A DNA stretch of 64,000 nucleotides from a virus. Where the stretch lies: positions 1 through 64,000 of IMG/VR virus record IMGVR_UViG_3300025104_000001. One strand, 5' to 3'. The notes beneath the pieces were generated by a model. The model made no database searches. It was given only the letters and a program-made list of their open reading frames with translations, and was not told the origin of the DNA. The position numbers and the translations under genes are program-made. How positions within the stretch are numbered: the first letter of the stretch is position 1; every line of letters begins with the position of its first letter. Below are positions 33,121 through 39,996 of the stretch, one piece after another.

Positions 33121-33205
33121 TGTAAATTCGTTGCCGTAGACCACTTGGCTAATCCAGCACAATATGCCATAGGCGGCTGCTCTACCAACTGAGTTAAAAG
33201 AATGA
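33121..33205 (-). pseudogene. Two tRNA 5'-half remnants next to the HNH relic
   Basis: A D-arm-like stretch AACTCAGTTGGTAGAGCAG (complement of about 33178-33196) is followed by a second 5' half starting GCTGGATTAGCCAAGTGG (33158 downwards) that has acceptor strand, D-arm and the start of an anticodon stem. Neither has a T-arm or matching 3' acceptor strand. The second breaks in the anticodon region just before the endonuclease relic. Confidence 0.5.
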
Positions 33206-33209
33206 ATTT

Positions 33210-33284
33210 TGGTGGAGCTGCGGGGAATCGAACCCCGAACTGCGCCTTGCAAGGGCGCTGTGTTCCCAATTATACCACAACCCC
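33210..33284 (-). tRNA. tRNA-Ala (anticodon TGC)
   Basis: Acceptor GGGGTTG/CAGCTCC, D-arm, anticodon arm GCGCC-CTTGCAA-GGCGC with anticodon TGC, T-arm CGGGG-TTCGATT-CCCCG, A73 and encoded CCA. 75 bases, no defect seen. Reads GCA and related alanine codons. Confidence 0.92.
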
Positions 33285-33320
33285 AAAAATCTACATTGTT
33301 TTGTATATATTCAAAACGTT

Positions 33321-33396
33321 TGGGATGACCCACGGGATTTGAACCCATACTGCCAAGGTCACAACATAGAGTTCTAATCATTACACTAAAGTCACC
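33321..33396 (-). tRNA. tRNA-His (anticodon GTG)
   Basis: Anticodon loop TTGTGAC with GTG; T-arm ATGGG-TTCAAAT-CCCGT. The extra 5' G (G-1) can pair with C73, the identity feature of histidine tRNA, and CCA is encoded. The anticodon stem has one mismatch and the D stem is weak. Confidence 0.8.
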
Positions 33397-33407
33397 ACTA
33401 AGCGTTT

Positions 33408-33484
33408 TGGAACGGTTAGTCAGATTCGAACTGACACTTCGGATTTGGAAGACCCGCGTGCTAGCCGTTAAACACTATAACCGC
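33408..33484 (-). tRNA. tRNA-Gly (anticodon TCC)
   Basis: Acceptor GCGGTTA/TAACCGT, D-arm GTGT...GCAC, anticodon arm CGGGT-CTTCCAA-ATCCG, T-arm GTCAG-TTCGAAT-CTGAC, U73 as usual for glycine and an encoded CCA. Confidence 0.93.
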
Positions 33485-33497
33485 ATTGAATATAACA

Positions 33498-33577
33498 GGA
33501 TGGCTCCTACTTTTTGATTAAAGAGAGAAATCGAAACTCTCAACCAGTATATCTTAAAATAACTGCTGTAACCATCC
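33498..33577 (-). ncRNA. tRNA-like element lacking a D-arm
   Basis: Bounded by a 7-bp helix GGATGGT/GCCATCC of tRNA acceptor type. Inside are a possible anticodon loop TTTTAAGA (TAA), a hairpin GAGAG...CTCTC around TTTCGATTT, and a weak CTTT/AAAG hairpin at the T-arm position. No D-arm is visible. It could be a decayed class II (Leu-type) tRNA or a stable RNA like T4 species 1 and 2. Confidence 0.3.
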
Positions 33578-33588
33578 TTAAATTTTTG

Positions 33589-33659
33589 TCTCCGAAGAAG
33601 GAATCGAACCTTCGCCTCATGGCCCCAAACCACGCACGCTACCATTACACCACTCGGAG
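33589..33659 (-). tRNA. tRNA-Pro (anticodon TGG)
   Basis: Acceptor CTCCGAG/TTCGGAG beginning with C1-G72 as in bacterial proline tRNAs, anticodon arm CGTGG-TTTGGGG-CCATG, T-arm GAAGG-TTCGATT-CCTTC, A73. CCA is not encoded (CAA follows). Short D-arm. Confidence 0.88.
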
Positions 33660-33677
33660 TGATTTCCATTTTTCTAC

Positions 33678-33729
33678 GGTGACCGCTACCAACTCGCTAC
33701 TGAGTTGTATCACAGTTAGTTGGATCACT
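33678..33729 (-). ncRNA. Short structured element between tRNA-Pro and tRNA-Tyr
   Basis: GTGATC pairs with GGTCAC at the ends and CAACTC/GAGTTG forms an inner 6-bp hairpin. It is about 50 bases, too short for a tRNA and without an anticodon arm. May be a tRNA relic or a processing signal. Confidence 0.3.
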
Positions 33730-33750
33730 GCATATGATACTTTTAATCAG

Positions 33751-33843
33751 TGGTGCGGTAGGTTGGATTCGAACCAACAGTGTTTACCACGAGGGACCGG
33801 ATTTACAGTCCGGGGATGCACACGCCATAGCATCAACTACCGC
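33751..33843 (-). tRNA. tRNA-Tyr (anticodon GTA)
   Basis: 93-base class II tRNA: acceptor GCGGTAG/CTACCGC, anticodon arm CCGGA-CTGTAAA-TCCGG, long variable arm, T-arm TTGG-TTCGAAT-CCAA, A73 and encoded CCA. Confidence 0.93.
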
Positions 33844-33854
33844 ATCTTTGTCGT

Positions 33855-33922
33855 CACCATTTCAAAACACAATATCGGTCCGGGATTCTAACCCATTTCT
33901 AATTTTGTGTTTTGAAATGGTG
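33855..33922. repeat. 18-bp perfect inverted repeat between tRNA-Leu and tRNA-Tyr
   Basis: CACCATTTCAAAACACAA (33855-33872) and its exact complement (33905-33922) enclose 32 bases. The right arm overlaps the CCA end of tRNA-Leu. The loop contains GGGTTAGAATCCC on the minus strand, a T-arm-like hairpin with an altered T-loop. It is likely a tRNA relic or an RNA-processing structure. Confidence 0.75.
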
Positions 33923-34002
33923 CCCCTAGCAGGGTTCGAACCTGCACTCCTTTCGGAAGCGGATTTTGAGTCCGCCGAGTCTACCAGTTCCTCCATAGGG
34001 GC
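33918..34002 (-). tRNA. tRNA-Leu (anticodon CAA)
   Basis: 85-base class II tRNA: acceptor GCCCCTA/TAGGGGC, anticodon arm GCGGA-CTCAAAA-TCCGC, variable arm TTCCGAAAGGAG, T-arm TGCAGG-TTCGAAC-CCTGC, A73 and CCA. First tRNA of the cluster after the promoter. Confidence 0.94.
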
Positions 34003-34042
34003 AACAAAACAACCTCTAGACTTTTAAAGAACGTTTCGTCTC

Positions 34043-34060
34043 GGACGTTTGTTAACGTCC
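34043..34060 (-). other. Leader hairpin of the tRNA operon
   Basis: Perfect 7-bp stem GGACGTT/AACGTCC with a 4-base loop, between the promoter and the first tRNA. Possibly an RNase processing or attenuation site. Confidence 0.45.
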
Positions 34061-34074
34061 TCAACATGTATCCC

Positions 34075-34103
34075 ATTATATCAGAATTCTTCGCTGACAA
34101 CAA
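34075..34103 (-). promoter_or_regulatory. Putative promoter of the tRNA cluster, TTGTTG-N17-TATAAT
   Basis: -10 at 34075-34080, -35-like 34098-34103 inside the end of the upstream gene; sits 73 bases before tRNA-Leu. Confidence 0.5.
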
Positions 34104-34368
34104 CTTCTTGCTGATTCTTGAAAAATTCTTTTTCCCCAATCACGTGTCGCTTTTCCTGAATCGTAAGTTTGCCGAAGAACTTACGCGGGTTGCCACACAA
34201 GACACAATTGCTATTCCCACAGGTTACAGTATTTAGCTTATGAAGTCTATGCCCGACACGCTTACCTTTCAACCCCAGCCACTTGGCGATCTTCATCTGT
34301 CTTGCGATATGGCGTTCATCGTTTGCAAGACGCTTGCTGTGTTTCAACCTTTGTTCTACATCGCTCAT
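34081..34368 (-). CDS. Small conserved phage protein with CxxC-type metal motif
   Basis: 95 residues, basic. Central CGNSNCVLCGNPRK is a likely zinc-binding knuckle (CxxxxCxxC). N-terminal helix rich in Arg/Lys (RHIARQMKIAKWLGLKGKRVGHR) suggests nucleic-acid binding. I have seen this pattern as a conserved unknown in many large phages; no function known to me. Its end contains the putative tRNA promoter. Confidence 0.65.
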   Translation of the reverse strand: MSDVEQRLKHSKRLANDERHIARQMKIAKWLGLKGKRVGHRLHKLNTVTCGNSNCVLCGNPRKFFGKLTIQEKRHVIGEKEFFKNQQEVVVSEEF

Positions 34369-34503
34369 ATATCTTTCTCCTTGTACGTCGGAGACCCATT
34401 GAACCCTATTATAGGGGCAATTTTCGCTTCACAACAAAAACCATACGGGGTTCTTAGACATTCATTTGAACCACCAAGACCCACACCCCATCCAATCTCT
34501 AAC

Positions 34504-34920
34504 CTAAATCTTTTCTACCTCGACACCTAGCTGCTGAAGAAACTTGATACCATCATCAGAACGATACTGATTTCTGTACCATACCTTCCTGAACCCTGAC
34601 GTCTTGATGGCTTTGGCACATTCGACGCAAGGCGCATGGGTCACAAACAAATCCGCACCGAGAGCACTCTGACCGTCCCGTGCCATTTTGTAGATTGCGT
34701 TTTGTTCTGCATGAATGACCTCAGGCCTTGTTACAGTAGAACCGTCTTCATTCTGTGTCTCACAGACGTTATCAAACCCCGGCGGTGTGCCGTTGTAACC
34801 CACGCTAAGAATACGATGGTCTTTCACAGCAACAGCACCGACCTTGAGCCTTGTAGCGGTTGAAGTCTTGGCAACAACCTCTGCAATCTCAATGTAAAGG
34901 TCTACGAATTTCCGTTTCAT
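34504..34920 (-). CDS. cd: Deoxycytidylate (dCMP) deaminase
   Basis: 138 residues. Converts dCMP to dUMP, the substrate of ThyX. Zinc and catalytic motifs: HAE at 70-72 and PCVEC at 97-101; GYNGTPPGFDN is the typical substrate-binding loop. T4 gene cd is the counterpart (193 residues); this is a shorter form. Works with nrdA and thyX to raise the dTTP pool. Confidence 0.95.
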   Translation of the reverse strand: MKRKFVDLYIEIAEVVAKTSTATRLKVGAVAVKDHRILSVGYNGTPPGFDNVCETQNEDGSTVTRPEVIHAEQNAIYKMARDGQSALGADLFVTHAPCVECAKAIKTSGFRKVWYRNQYRSDDGIKFLQQLGVEVEKI

Positions 34921-34964
34921 TAGGAATGTGCAAAATACGCAATTTTGTTCAAGATGACGGACAA

Positions 34965-35237
34965 TTAGGCGGTCAAGTCTTTTTCACGTTTTGTGGAGTC
35001 ACTTTTTTGTTTTGGTGGAATCTTACGAAGCCATGATGCCGAAAAGTCTGCAAATTTTCCCGAGCCTCCAAATTCAGTCACCAAACCTTGACCTTCACAT
35101 TGCCAGATTCGTCCAAACTCCGGATGCTCACCTTTCAATGCACGAACGGTGACGATCTTTCCTCGATTGGGACTATCTGTCCCGAAAGCGCCGCCGATTA
35201 CTTCACATACATCACCTGTCTTGATTGGTTCTTGCAT
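34965..35237 (-). CDS. Small beta-barrel-type phage protein
   Basis: 90 residues. Pattern GDVCEVIGGAFG...NRGKIVTVRAL...WLRKIPP resembles a KOW/SH3-like small barrel seen in accessory phage proteins. Function unknown. It lies between dCMP deaminase and the odd tRNA-Arg, same strand. The polar Lys-rich tail may be disordered. Confidence 0.6.
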   Translation of the reverse strand: MQEPIKTGDVCEVIGGAFGTDSPNRGKIVTVRALKGEHPEFGRIWQCEGQGLVTEFGGSGKFADFSASWLRKIPPKQKSDSTKREKDLTA

Positions 35238-35273
35238 TTGTGTTTCTGTCCCTCATGCAAATACCTTTGTGAA

Positions 35274-35357
35274 TGGCACCCCCTGGAGGAATCGAACCTC
35301 GTGCCGTCCATCCTTCACTAAGGAACGGTTTAGAAGACCGTTGAAGGGACAGGGGGT
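35274..35357 (-). tRNA. tRNA-Arg (anticodon TCT) apparently without a D-arm
   Basis: Acceptor ACCCCCT/AGGGGGT, G73 and CCA are intact; T-arm GAGG-TTCGATT-CCTC; anticodon arm AACGGT-CTTCTAA-ACCGTT with TCT. Between acceptor and anticodon arm there are only 8 bases (GTCCCTTC) and no D-stem or GG loop. Between anticodon and T-arm are 22 bases that can fold as CCTT/AAGG, or pair GTCC with GGAC. Overall 84 bases. Either an aberrant tRNA or a decayed gene. Confidence 0.6.
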
Positions 35358-35440
35358 TTAATTTACAAAGGTATTCATACAACTAAGTTTTATGATATTC
35401 GTTTCACCATAGACGCATTGTTCTTCTTACTATATCTTCT

Positions 35441-35695
35441 TTAAAACATTTGAGCAATCAAAGGCGTTTCATCGAGTTCTTCGACGATGTTGGAGTAGTT
35501 ATTCTTAATGTATCGTTCCAACACCTTCTTCTTGGACTTACCATTAATAGACTTCACGTCGATAATAAAAGGATACATGCTTCTATCTTTGCGGTAAGCA
35601 GGTTCAAACTCATAGACATACCAAGTGTCTTCGGGACCTTCCCAACGAGACTTAGGAACAAACTTGTACTCAACCTTAACTGCTTTGTCGATCAT
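35441..35695 (-). CDS. Hypothetical protein
   Basis: 84 residues from ATG 35695 (MIDKAVKVEYKFVPKSRWEG). A longer frame to 35737 would need TTG. Contains PEDTWYVYEFEP and a Lys-rich helix (KSKKKVLERYIKNNY). No known domain. Sits downstream of the RuvC-like gene in the replication-recombination operon 37612-35441. Confidence 0.55.
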   Translation of the reverse strand: MIDKAVKVEYKFVPKSRWEGPEDTWYVYEFEPAYRKDRSMYPFIIDVKSINGKSKKKVLERYIKNNYSNIVEELDETPLIAQMF

Positions 35696-35749
35696 TTTGT
35701 ATTCAATGTGCTCCAATGCCTCTATTATGCGGCACAAAAGTTGCTTTGT

Positions 35750-36286
35750 CTACAACCCCGTTCTTGCTATTGCGTAACTGTCTACTATATCATGCGCAGG
35801 GGAAGCAAGTTTGCTCATTTGCATCCATTTTACAATATCTATGCCTTCTTTGTCAAGTAGGGTTTGCACCATGGCTTCCTTGTTGGCGTTGCCCTTTCCT
35901 GTCCAGTGCTTCTTGACCGCCGTGGGTGCAATGATTTCAGGATGCAACCCAAACGACTTCTTGAGGTGATATTTCAACAAGCCAGCATTCTCTGCAATGT
36001 TGAACAACATGCTACCTCGTGCCCCGAAAGCGTAACCTTCTAGGATGATCTTAGAGCCAGCTTCCCAATGCTGTTGTATTTTCTCAACAGACCATTTTGC
36101 TAGGGTTTCATAGCGATCAACGTTATCTGCCCAGTCCTTTTGGATAAGCGTACCCTCATAATTCAGAGCCTTTACACAGACCTTCTTGTTTGCATTTGCA
36201 AAATAGAAAAAGGATGATTTGAAGTCATCCCCTAGAACGCAAATTGATGGACTGGTATAAGAATAGTCTATACCAAATATCTTCAT
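35750..36286 (-). CDS. RuvC-like Holliday-junction resolvase
   Basis: 178 residues with an RNase-H fold layout: GIDYSYTSPS at the N-terminus (first acidic residue Asp7), ILEGYAFG (Glu near 83), and AHDIVDSYAIA near the C-terminus supplying the last carboxylates. PTAVKKHWTGKGNANKEAMV matches the RuvC segment for DNA binding. T4 uses endonuclease VII (gp49) for this task, so a RuvC-type protein would be a second or replacement resolvase. Start overlaps the preceding stop (ATGA). Confidence 0.8.
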   Translation of the reverse strand: MKIFGIDYSYTSPSICVLGDDFKSSFFYFANANKKVCVKALNYEGTLIQKDWADNVDRYETLAKWSVEKIQQHWEAGSKIILEGYAFGARGSMLFNIAENAGLLKYHLKKSFGLHPEIIAPTAVKKHWTGKGNANKEAMVQTLLDKEGIDIVKWMQMSKLASPAHDIVDSYAIARTGL

Positions 36287-36615
36287 TTTTCTTTCAGTGA
36301 TTCAGCAAGAAGCTCTCCCTTTTCGTCAAGAGACTCGGATGCTTCTTTCATCAGTCGATAGGCTTGGAACACAGCGACGTTACGCCAATCGTCACCGTAC
36401 TTTTCACGAAATTCTTCTTCACGTTGGAGAATAGCTTGTTTGAGTTTTTCGTATTCCTTGCGCACCCGAGCAGGGAATGAATTCACATCTTTCTCAAAAA
36501 AGAATTCCACATATGAAGTATCATTCGGAGGCGTCCATGGTCCTGAAGTATAATCTTCATCTAACCCAAGTTCTCTTTTTATACGACGCAGATACACGAG
36601 TTTGTCTATTAACAT
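36283..36615 (-). CDS. Hypothetical helical protein
   Basis: 110 residues from ATG 36615 (AGGA upstream); an earlier start lies deeper in gene 61. Mostly charged helix (EYEKLKQAILQREEEFREKYGDDW) with a Tyr/Phe-rich N-terminal part. The start lies 59 bases inside the end of the primase gene, so it is translationally coupled. Function unknown; a recombination or replication accessory role is suggested only by context. Confidence 0.6.
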   Translation of the reverse strand: MLIDKLVYLRRIKRELGLDEDYTSGPWTPPNDTSYVEFFFEKDVNSFPARVRKEYEKLKQAILQREEEFREKYGDDWRNVAVFQAYRLMKEASESLDEKGELLAESLKEK

Positions 36616-37612
36616 CGGAATTAATCCTTTTCCATTTGGCATACTCCATCATTGCTCTAACATGATGGAAAGTTCTTTTCTTGATTAAGGCATTAACATC
36701 AATGCCGTCTTCCACCATTCTATTTATATCCTTTTGCTGAATGTCATTCGGAAAAATAACAACCCTTTCATTTTGCCGAATTGCATTAGCCATGTATCTG
36801 CAAATATTCACATTACGAGGTTCGTTGTCCCAAATATGAATTGCATTCTTGATACCAAGATTGTATTTCTGATATGCCAGAAGGTTTGCGTCCAATGTTG
36901 CAATGCAATTGTCTAGGAACAATGAATCAATGGCGCCCTCAACTACATAAACAGGTTTTGTGTAATCCAGATCACCCAAACCAAATATCTTGGGATAGCT
37001 CTCGTCAATCTTCAGTGTAATATAGCGAAGCTCTGAACTTTTGAAAGCACGGGCAATCAGAATCTTAAGGTTGCCAAATTTATCTGTTTCTGTCAAGATG
37101 ATTCGAGGGTCGGCCGGGACTGTTTGCTCGAGACCAATCTTCTCAACAAAATCACGAAAGTTAGATGTGTACCAAAACTTCTTGTATTTCTCTTTAGGAA
37201 TTTTGCGTGACTTCAGATATTCAACAGCAGGGTGAATCTTGGACAGCTCTGATATTGGAGTAAGATATTTCGTCCAATCTTTGAGTTCTTCTGGCTCTTG
37301 TTTCTTTTCCTCAACCTTAGATTCTTCTCGTTCGCCTTTGAACGATTCGAGTACATACTCCTTATAGAGTCTCGGGTTTAGGAATTTCAGGAACGTCTTG
37401 AATTTGTGATTCTCTCCGCAATTGTGACACTGAAACGACAACAGACCCGTCTTGTCCTTGTATATGTAGCCACGCGCCTTTGCTTCGCTCTTTTCAGAGT
37501 CGCCGCAATACGGACAACGGAAATTCCACAACAGATTGCCCTTTTGCTTAAAGCGATCTAATTGTGAAGCTACAAACGATAAGAACTTTTGCTGAATGTA
37601 AAGATGTTCCAA
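36557..37612 (-). CDS. 61: DNA primase gp61
   Basis: 351 residues, same length class as T4 gp61 (342). Makes RNA primers with helicase gp41. N-terminal zinc ribbon: Cys33-Cys36 (RCPYCGDS) and Cys62-Cys65 (QCHNCGE). TOPRIM-like core: VVEGAIDSLFLDNC and a later HIWDNEPRN segment with metal-binding acidic residues. In T4 gene 61 lies in the replication cluster; here it is on the minus strand with a resolvase downstream. Confidence 0.95.
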   Translation of the reverse strand: MEHLYIQQKFLSFVASQLDRFKQKGNLLWNFRCPYCGDSEKSEAKARGYIYKDKTGLLSFQCHNCGENHKFKTFLKFLNPRLYKEYVLESFKGEREESKVEEKKQEPEELKDWTKYLTPISELSKIHPAVEYLKSRKIPKEKYKKFWYTSNFRDFVEKIGLEQTVPADPRIILTETDKFGNLKILIARAFKSSELRYITLKIDESYPKIFGLGDLDYTKPVYVVEGAIDSLFLDNCIATLDANLLAYQKYNLGIKNAIHIWDNEPRNVNICRYMANAIRQNERVVIFPNDIQQKDINRMVEDGIDVNALIKKRTFHHVRAMMEYAKWKRINSDVNRQTRVSASYKKRTWVR

Positions 37613-37646
37613 GGTTCGCTACTCCTACATGAACCTTGAGAATACA

Positions 37647-38111
37647 TCATTTTTCCTTGTCTGTCAAGGTCTCTTCTTCTTCTTTCCTTTTGCGACGAAC
37701 CATGCCTAAGGGCTTAGGTGAGTCTGTTGAAACAGCAGAGCCTGTCACGTTGGTTGGTGTTTCCTCATGCATGTTGAAGATTGCTTCCTCAATCATTGCC
37801 CATTCACGTTCAGAAATATCTAGCTCTTTCAAACCTTCTTTCAATAGCAACAATGATGCGGTGGCTGCCGCAAGCCATGATTTGCCGCCTGGAACCGTTC
37901 CAAGCAAACGCTTCAGGTTGAACACTATTCGGTGCAAATATGTGAATGAATCTTTCTCTTCAGATGTTTTCAAGTCTCTGAAACGACGAAGGCGTTTGCC
38001 GTCCTTGTCGATTATACCAAACTTGAAAGCTTCTTGCTGTTCCCAAGGGGTAGTTAGAAGTTTGATGATTCTTAAGGCGTATATAAAGTCGCCCATTCTT
38101 GTAATGTTCAT
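37647..38111 (-). CDS. Conserved T4-family protein with PTNVTG tail
   Basis: 154 residues. N-terminal RIIKLLTTPWEQQEAFKFGIIDKDGKRLR is a pattern conserved in many T4-like phages, often annotated as a virion-associated unknown. The C-terminal half contains MHEETPTNVTGSAV, nearly the same as the capsid processing site HEATPTNVTGG of this phage, then a basic tail. This suggests a common protease or capsid-binding element. Starts overlapping the previous stop. Structural role likely but unproven. Confidence 0.65.
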   Translation of the reverse strand: MNITRMGDFIYALRIIKLLTTPWEQQEAFKFGIIDKDGKRLRRFRDLKTSEEKDSFTYLHRIVFNLKRLLGTVPGGKSWLAAATASLLLLKEGLKELDISEREWAMIEEAIFNMHEETPTNVTGSAVSTDSPKPLGMVRRKRKEEEETLTDKEK

Positions 38112-38497
38112 AATTCCAAATCTTTGAGAATTATTTTTTGAAATGACTTGTTGATTCGTGTCGGATCAAATTTGATTTTTAGATTGGGGTTGACAACCAC
38201 ATGGCTCTCAATACCCCAAACCGTATTTAGAAACGTCATCACTAAATCATGGTTGTTAGGATGTGACAGAAGAAATAAACTCTTTGCTACAAACTCCACA
38301 CCGAAGCAATTACATGCAATAATAAAATTATTGAAAACAAGACGAGTAGAAAACCTTCCAGTCTCGGAAAATTTTTCAATTTTCCCCGCGACTCTTTTGA
38401 TAAGCGCAAGGTCTTGTTCAAATTCTTCATCCGAGAAAACGGGATTTCTATATAATTTCGCCGCTGTCAGCTTGTAACTGCTTAGAGTGATTTGCAT
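38108..38497 (-). CDS. Conserved T4-family protein (DUF7207-like)
   Basis: 129 residues, helical: TAAKLYRNPVFSDEEFEQDLALIKRV then RFSTRLVFNNFIIACNCFGVEFVAKSLFLL. Counterparts occur in T4-like cyanophages beside the preceding gene, so the two are a conserved pair. No catalytic motif. Coupled to both neighbours by overlapping start and stop codons. Confidence 0.65.
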   Translation of the reverse strand: MQITLSSYKLTAAKLYRNPVFSDEEFEQDLALIKRVAGKIEKFSETGRFSTRLVFNNFIIACNCFGVEFVAKSLFLLSHPNNHDLVMTFLNTVWGIESHVVVNPNLKIKFDPTRINKSFQKIILKDLEL

Positions 38498-38892
38498 TAT
38501 TCTTTGTCTAGTTCCTCGAAGTATTCGTCATCCATTTCCGTTTCCCAAACGTATTGGAGCTCCATATCAATCTCATATTCACCATCCTCAGAGTCTCGGT
38601 AATAGGTGACAACCAAATTGTATTCGCTTTGGTCACCTTCCTTATAGACTGGGATAATGAAACTAATTGCTTCTTGGGCTGAAGAATCTTCCAAATTGAT
38701 GCGAATATTTTCCACATCGTCATAATTCAAATACAACCCCTTTGACCTCAACAATGAGTCGGCATGCTCGATAAACTTAATGACCTCACCATAATCAGTG
38801 AATGTCTTTTCACAGAAAATGGTTAGTTGGTCATTGATGGCGTCTAGTTCGTCACTGAAATCATCATCAAGATCATAGGTTTCATGCAACAT
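38497..38892 (-). CDS. Acidic hypothetical protein
   Basis: 131 residues from ATG 38892, preceded by GAGG at short spacing; the longer frame starts inside the neighbour. Strongly acidic throughout (DLDDDFSDELDAIND, DSEDGEYEIDMEL). Could be an acidic chaperone or DNA mimic, but no domain is recognised. Part of the conserved run 39779-37647. Confidence 0.6.
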   Translation of the reverse strand: MLHETYDLDDDFSDELDAINDQLTIFCEKTFTDYGEVIKFIEHADSLLRSKGLYLNYDDVENIRINLEDSSAQEAISFIIPVYKEGDQSEYNLVVTYYRDSEDGEYEIDMELQYVWETEMDDEYFEELDKE

Positions 38893-39193
38893 TTTTACCT
38901 CTACCTCTACGCTTAGCCTTTGGTGCTTCTTCTGCAATTACTTCTACGGGTTGTTCGTCTGCAATGGCGGCTTCCCCTTGGACTGTTTCATCAATCACGG
39001 CATCTTCCACGACTTCTGAAATCACGGCTTCAGCAGTAGGGACCTCGACCAATTGTTCTTCGACTTTGGGAAGAGGTTTAACACCGCCACGAACTGAAAC
39101 AAGCAATTCGCCTGTTACTGGATGACGCCAGCCACGGTCGCTCGGCACAGCATCGGGGCACCAGCTTGGCGGAAAATTAACAATATTCCTCAT
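38882..39193 (-). CDS. Conserved T4-family protein with Ala/Glu-rich tail
   Basis: 103 residues. First 40 residues (FPPSWCPDAVPSDRGWRHPVTGELLVS) are a compact motif conserved in T4-like phages; the rest is low-complexity Val/Glu/Ala with a final basic KAKRRGRGKNVA. Composition suggests a linker to a DNA- or protein-binding tail. Function unknown; neighbours suggest a late or virion-related role. Confidence 0.6.
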   Translation of the reverse strand: MRNIVNFPPSWCPDAVPSDRGWRHPVTGELLVSVRGGVKPLPKVEEQLVEVPTAEAVISEVVEDAVIDETVQGEAAIADEQPVEVIAEEAPKAKRRGRGKNVA

Positions 39194-39779
39194 TTAGCAT
39201 ATCTCCTAGAAAGTTTTCCAATAGTTCATCCAATTCTTCGTTTAGGACGTCCTGTAGTAATTTATACAATTCTTGGGTGTCCTTTTCCGATGCTTTCTTA
39301 GGCATGCCTTTTCTGAATGATGCATAATCACCCACCTTGACAAAACCTCTCATCTTGGAAGCACTCATGCCTGTTGCATCATCGGCGTCAGGGTCGCGTT
39401 CGCCTGCGCTAATCAATTCAACAACATCAAAGCGTGTCTTGTTACGTTCGGCTATGTCTTTGTAACCTTCCATTCGGTCAGAGCCAGCAAAGAAGTAAAC
39501 TTCTTTGAATCCGTTGTTTGCAATCCAAGTGAATGCATTGATAGGTGTCTTGACATTTGGATCATCCACAAATGTCACTTCAGGAAAGAACTTCTTTGCC
39601 ATTTTGATTTTCACATCAAACGGCAAAGGGTTCTTTTTCTTATCAACGGTTCTAGACAGGAACAATACAGGCATGCCACCTATCTTCTTAGCATGTGCAA
39701 CCAATTTGTCTATAAGTAACTGATGACCTGATGTTGGTGGATTCATCCTACCAAAGGCAAATACAATCTTATCTTTCAT
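39177..39779 (-). CDS. Nucleotidylyltransferase (NMNAT/cytidylyltransferase fold), late-expressed
   Basis: 200 residues from ATG 39779. The N-terminus FAFGRMNPPTSGHQLLI carries the (H/T)xGH-type nucleotide motif, and SASKMRG is the ISSTxxR-like motif, both typical of adenylyl/cytidylyltransferases. A late-type box at 39814-39821 would initiate transcription downstream of the longer frame's ATG (39812), supporting the shorter start. The C-terminal helix ends NFLGDMLNEEYC with protease-like LNE. A late nucleotidylyltransferase is unusual and may be carried in the virion. Confidence 0.75.
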   Translation of the reverse strand: MKDKIVFAFGRMNPPTSGHQLLIDKLVAHAKKIGGMPVLFLSRTVDKKKNPLPFDVKIKMAKKFFPEVTFVDDPNVKTPINAFTWIANNGFKEVYFFAGSDRMEGYKDIAERNKTRFDVVELISAGERDPDADDATGMSASKMRGFVKVGDYASFRKGMPKKASEKDTQELYKLLQDVLNEELDELLENFLGDMLNEEYC

Positions 39780-39813
39780 TAGTGTTATCCAGTCATGGTT
39801 GATGTTTTTCATT

Positions 39814-39821
39814 TATTTATC
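39814..39821 (-). promoter_or_regulatory. Putative late promoter GATAAATA
   Basis: One mismatch from the late box, 35 bases upstream of ATG 39779. Likely drives the conserved run down to 37647. Confidence 0.55.
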
Positions 39822-39937
39822 AATGGTCCCCTTATGTCACCTAATATATCATCCCCACCCCATCCCCCATTGATAATCTGCTATAGTTTGAAAATTCTTC
39901 AATAAAATCAACAAGTTAACTTAGATCGTGCTGTGAC

Positions 39938-39966
39938 TTGATATTGTTTGAAACATGCCTTATAAT
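39938..39966 (+). promoter_or_regulatory. Sigma-70-type promoter of gene 55, TTGATA-N17-TATAAT
   Basis: -35 39938-39943 and -10 39961-39966, ideal 17-base spacing, 31 bases before the gene 55 start. Divergent from the late promoter at 39814. Confidence 0.75.
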
Positions 39967-39996
39967 AAGACATCTCGAATAAGAACAGGAGTTAGT

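Noticed and set aside
32908-33381. 157-residue ORF running through tRNA-Ala and tRNA remnants
   Set aside because: Its N-terminal half is translation of tRNA sequence; only the part from 33096 onwards encodes a recognisable protein (HNH relic).
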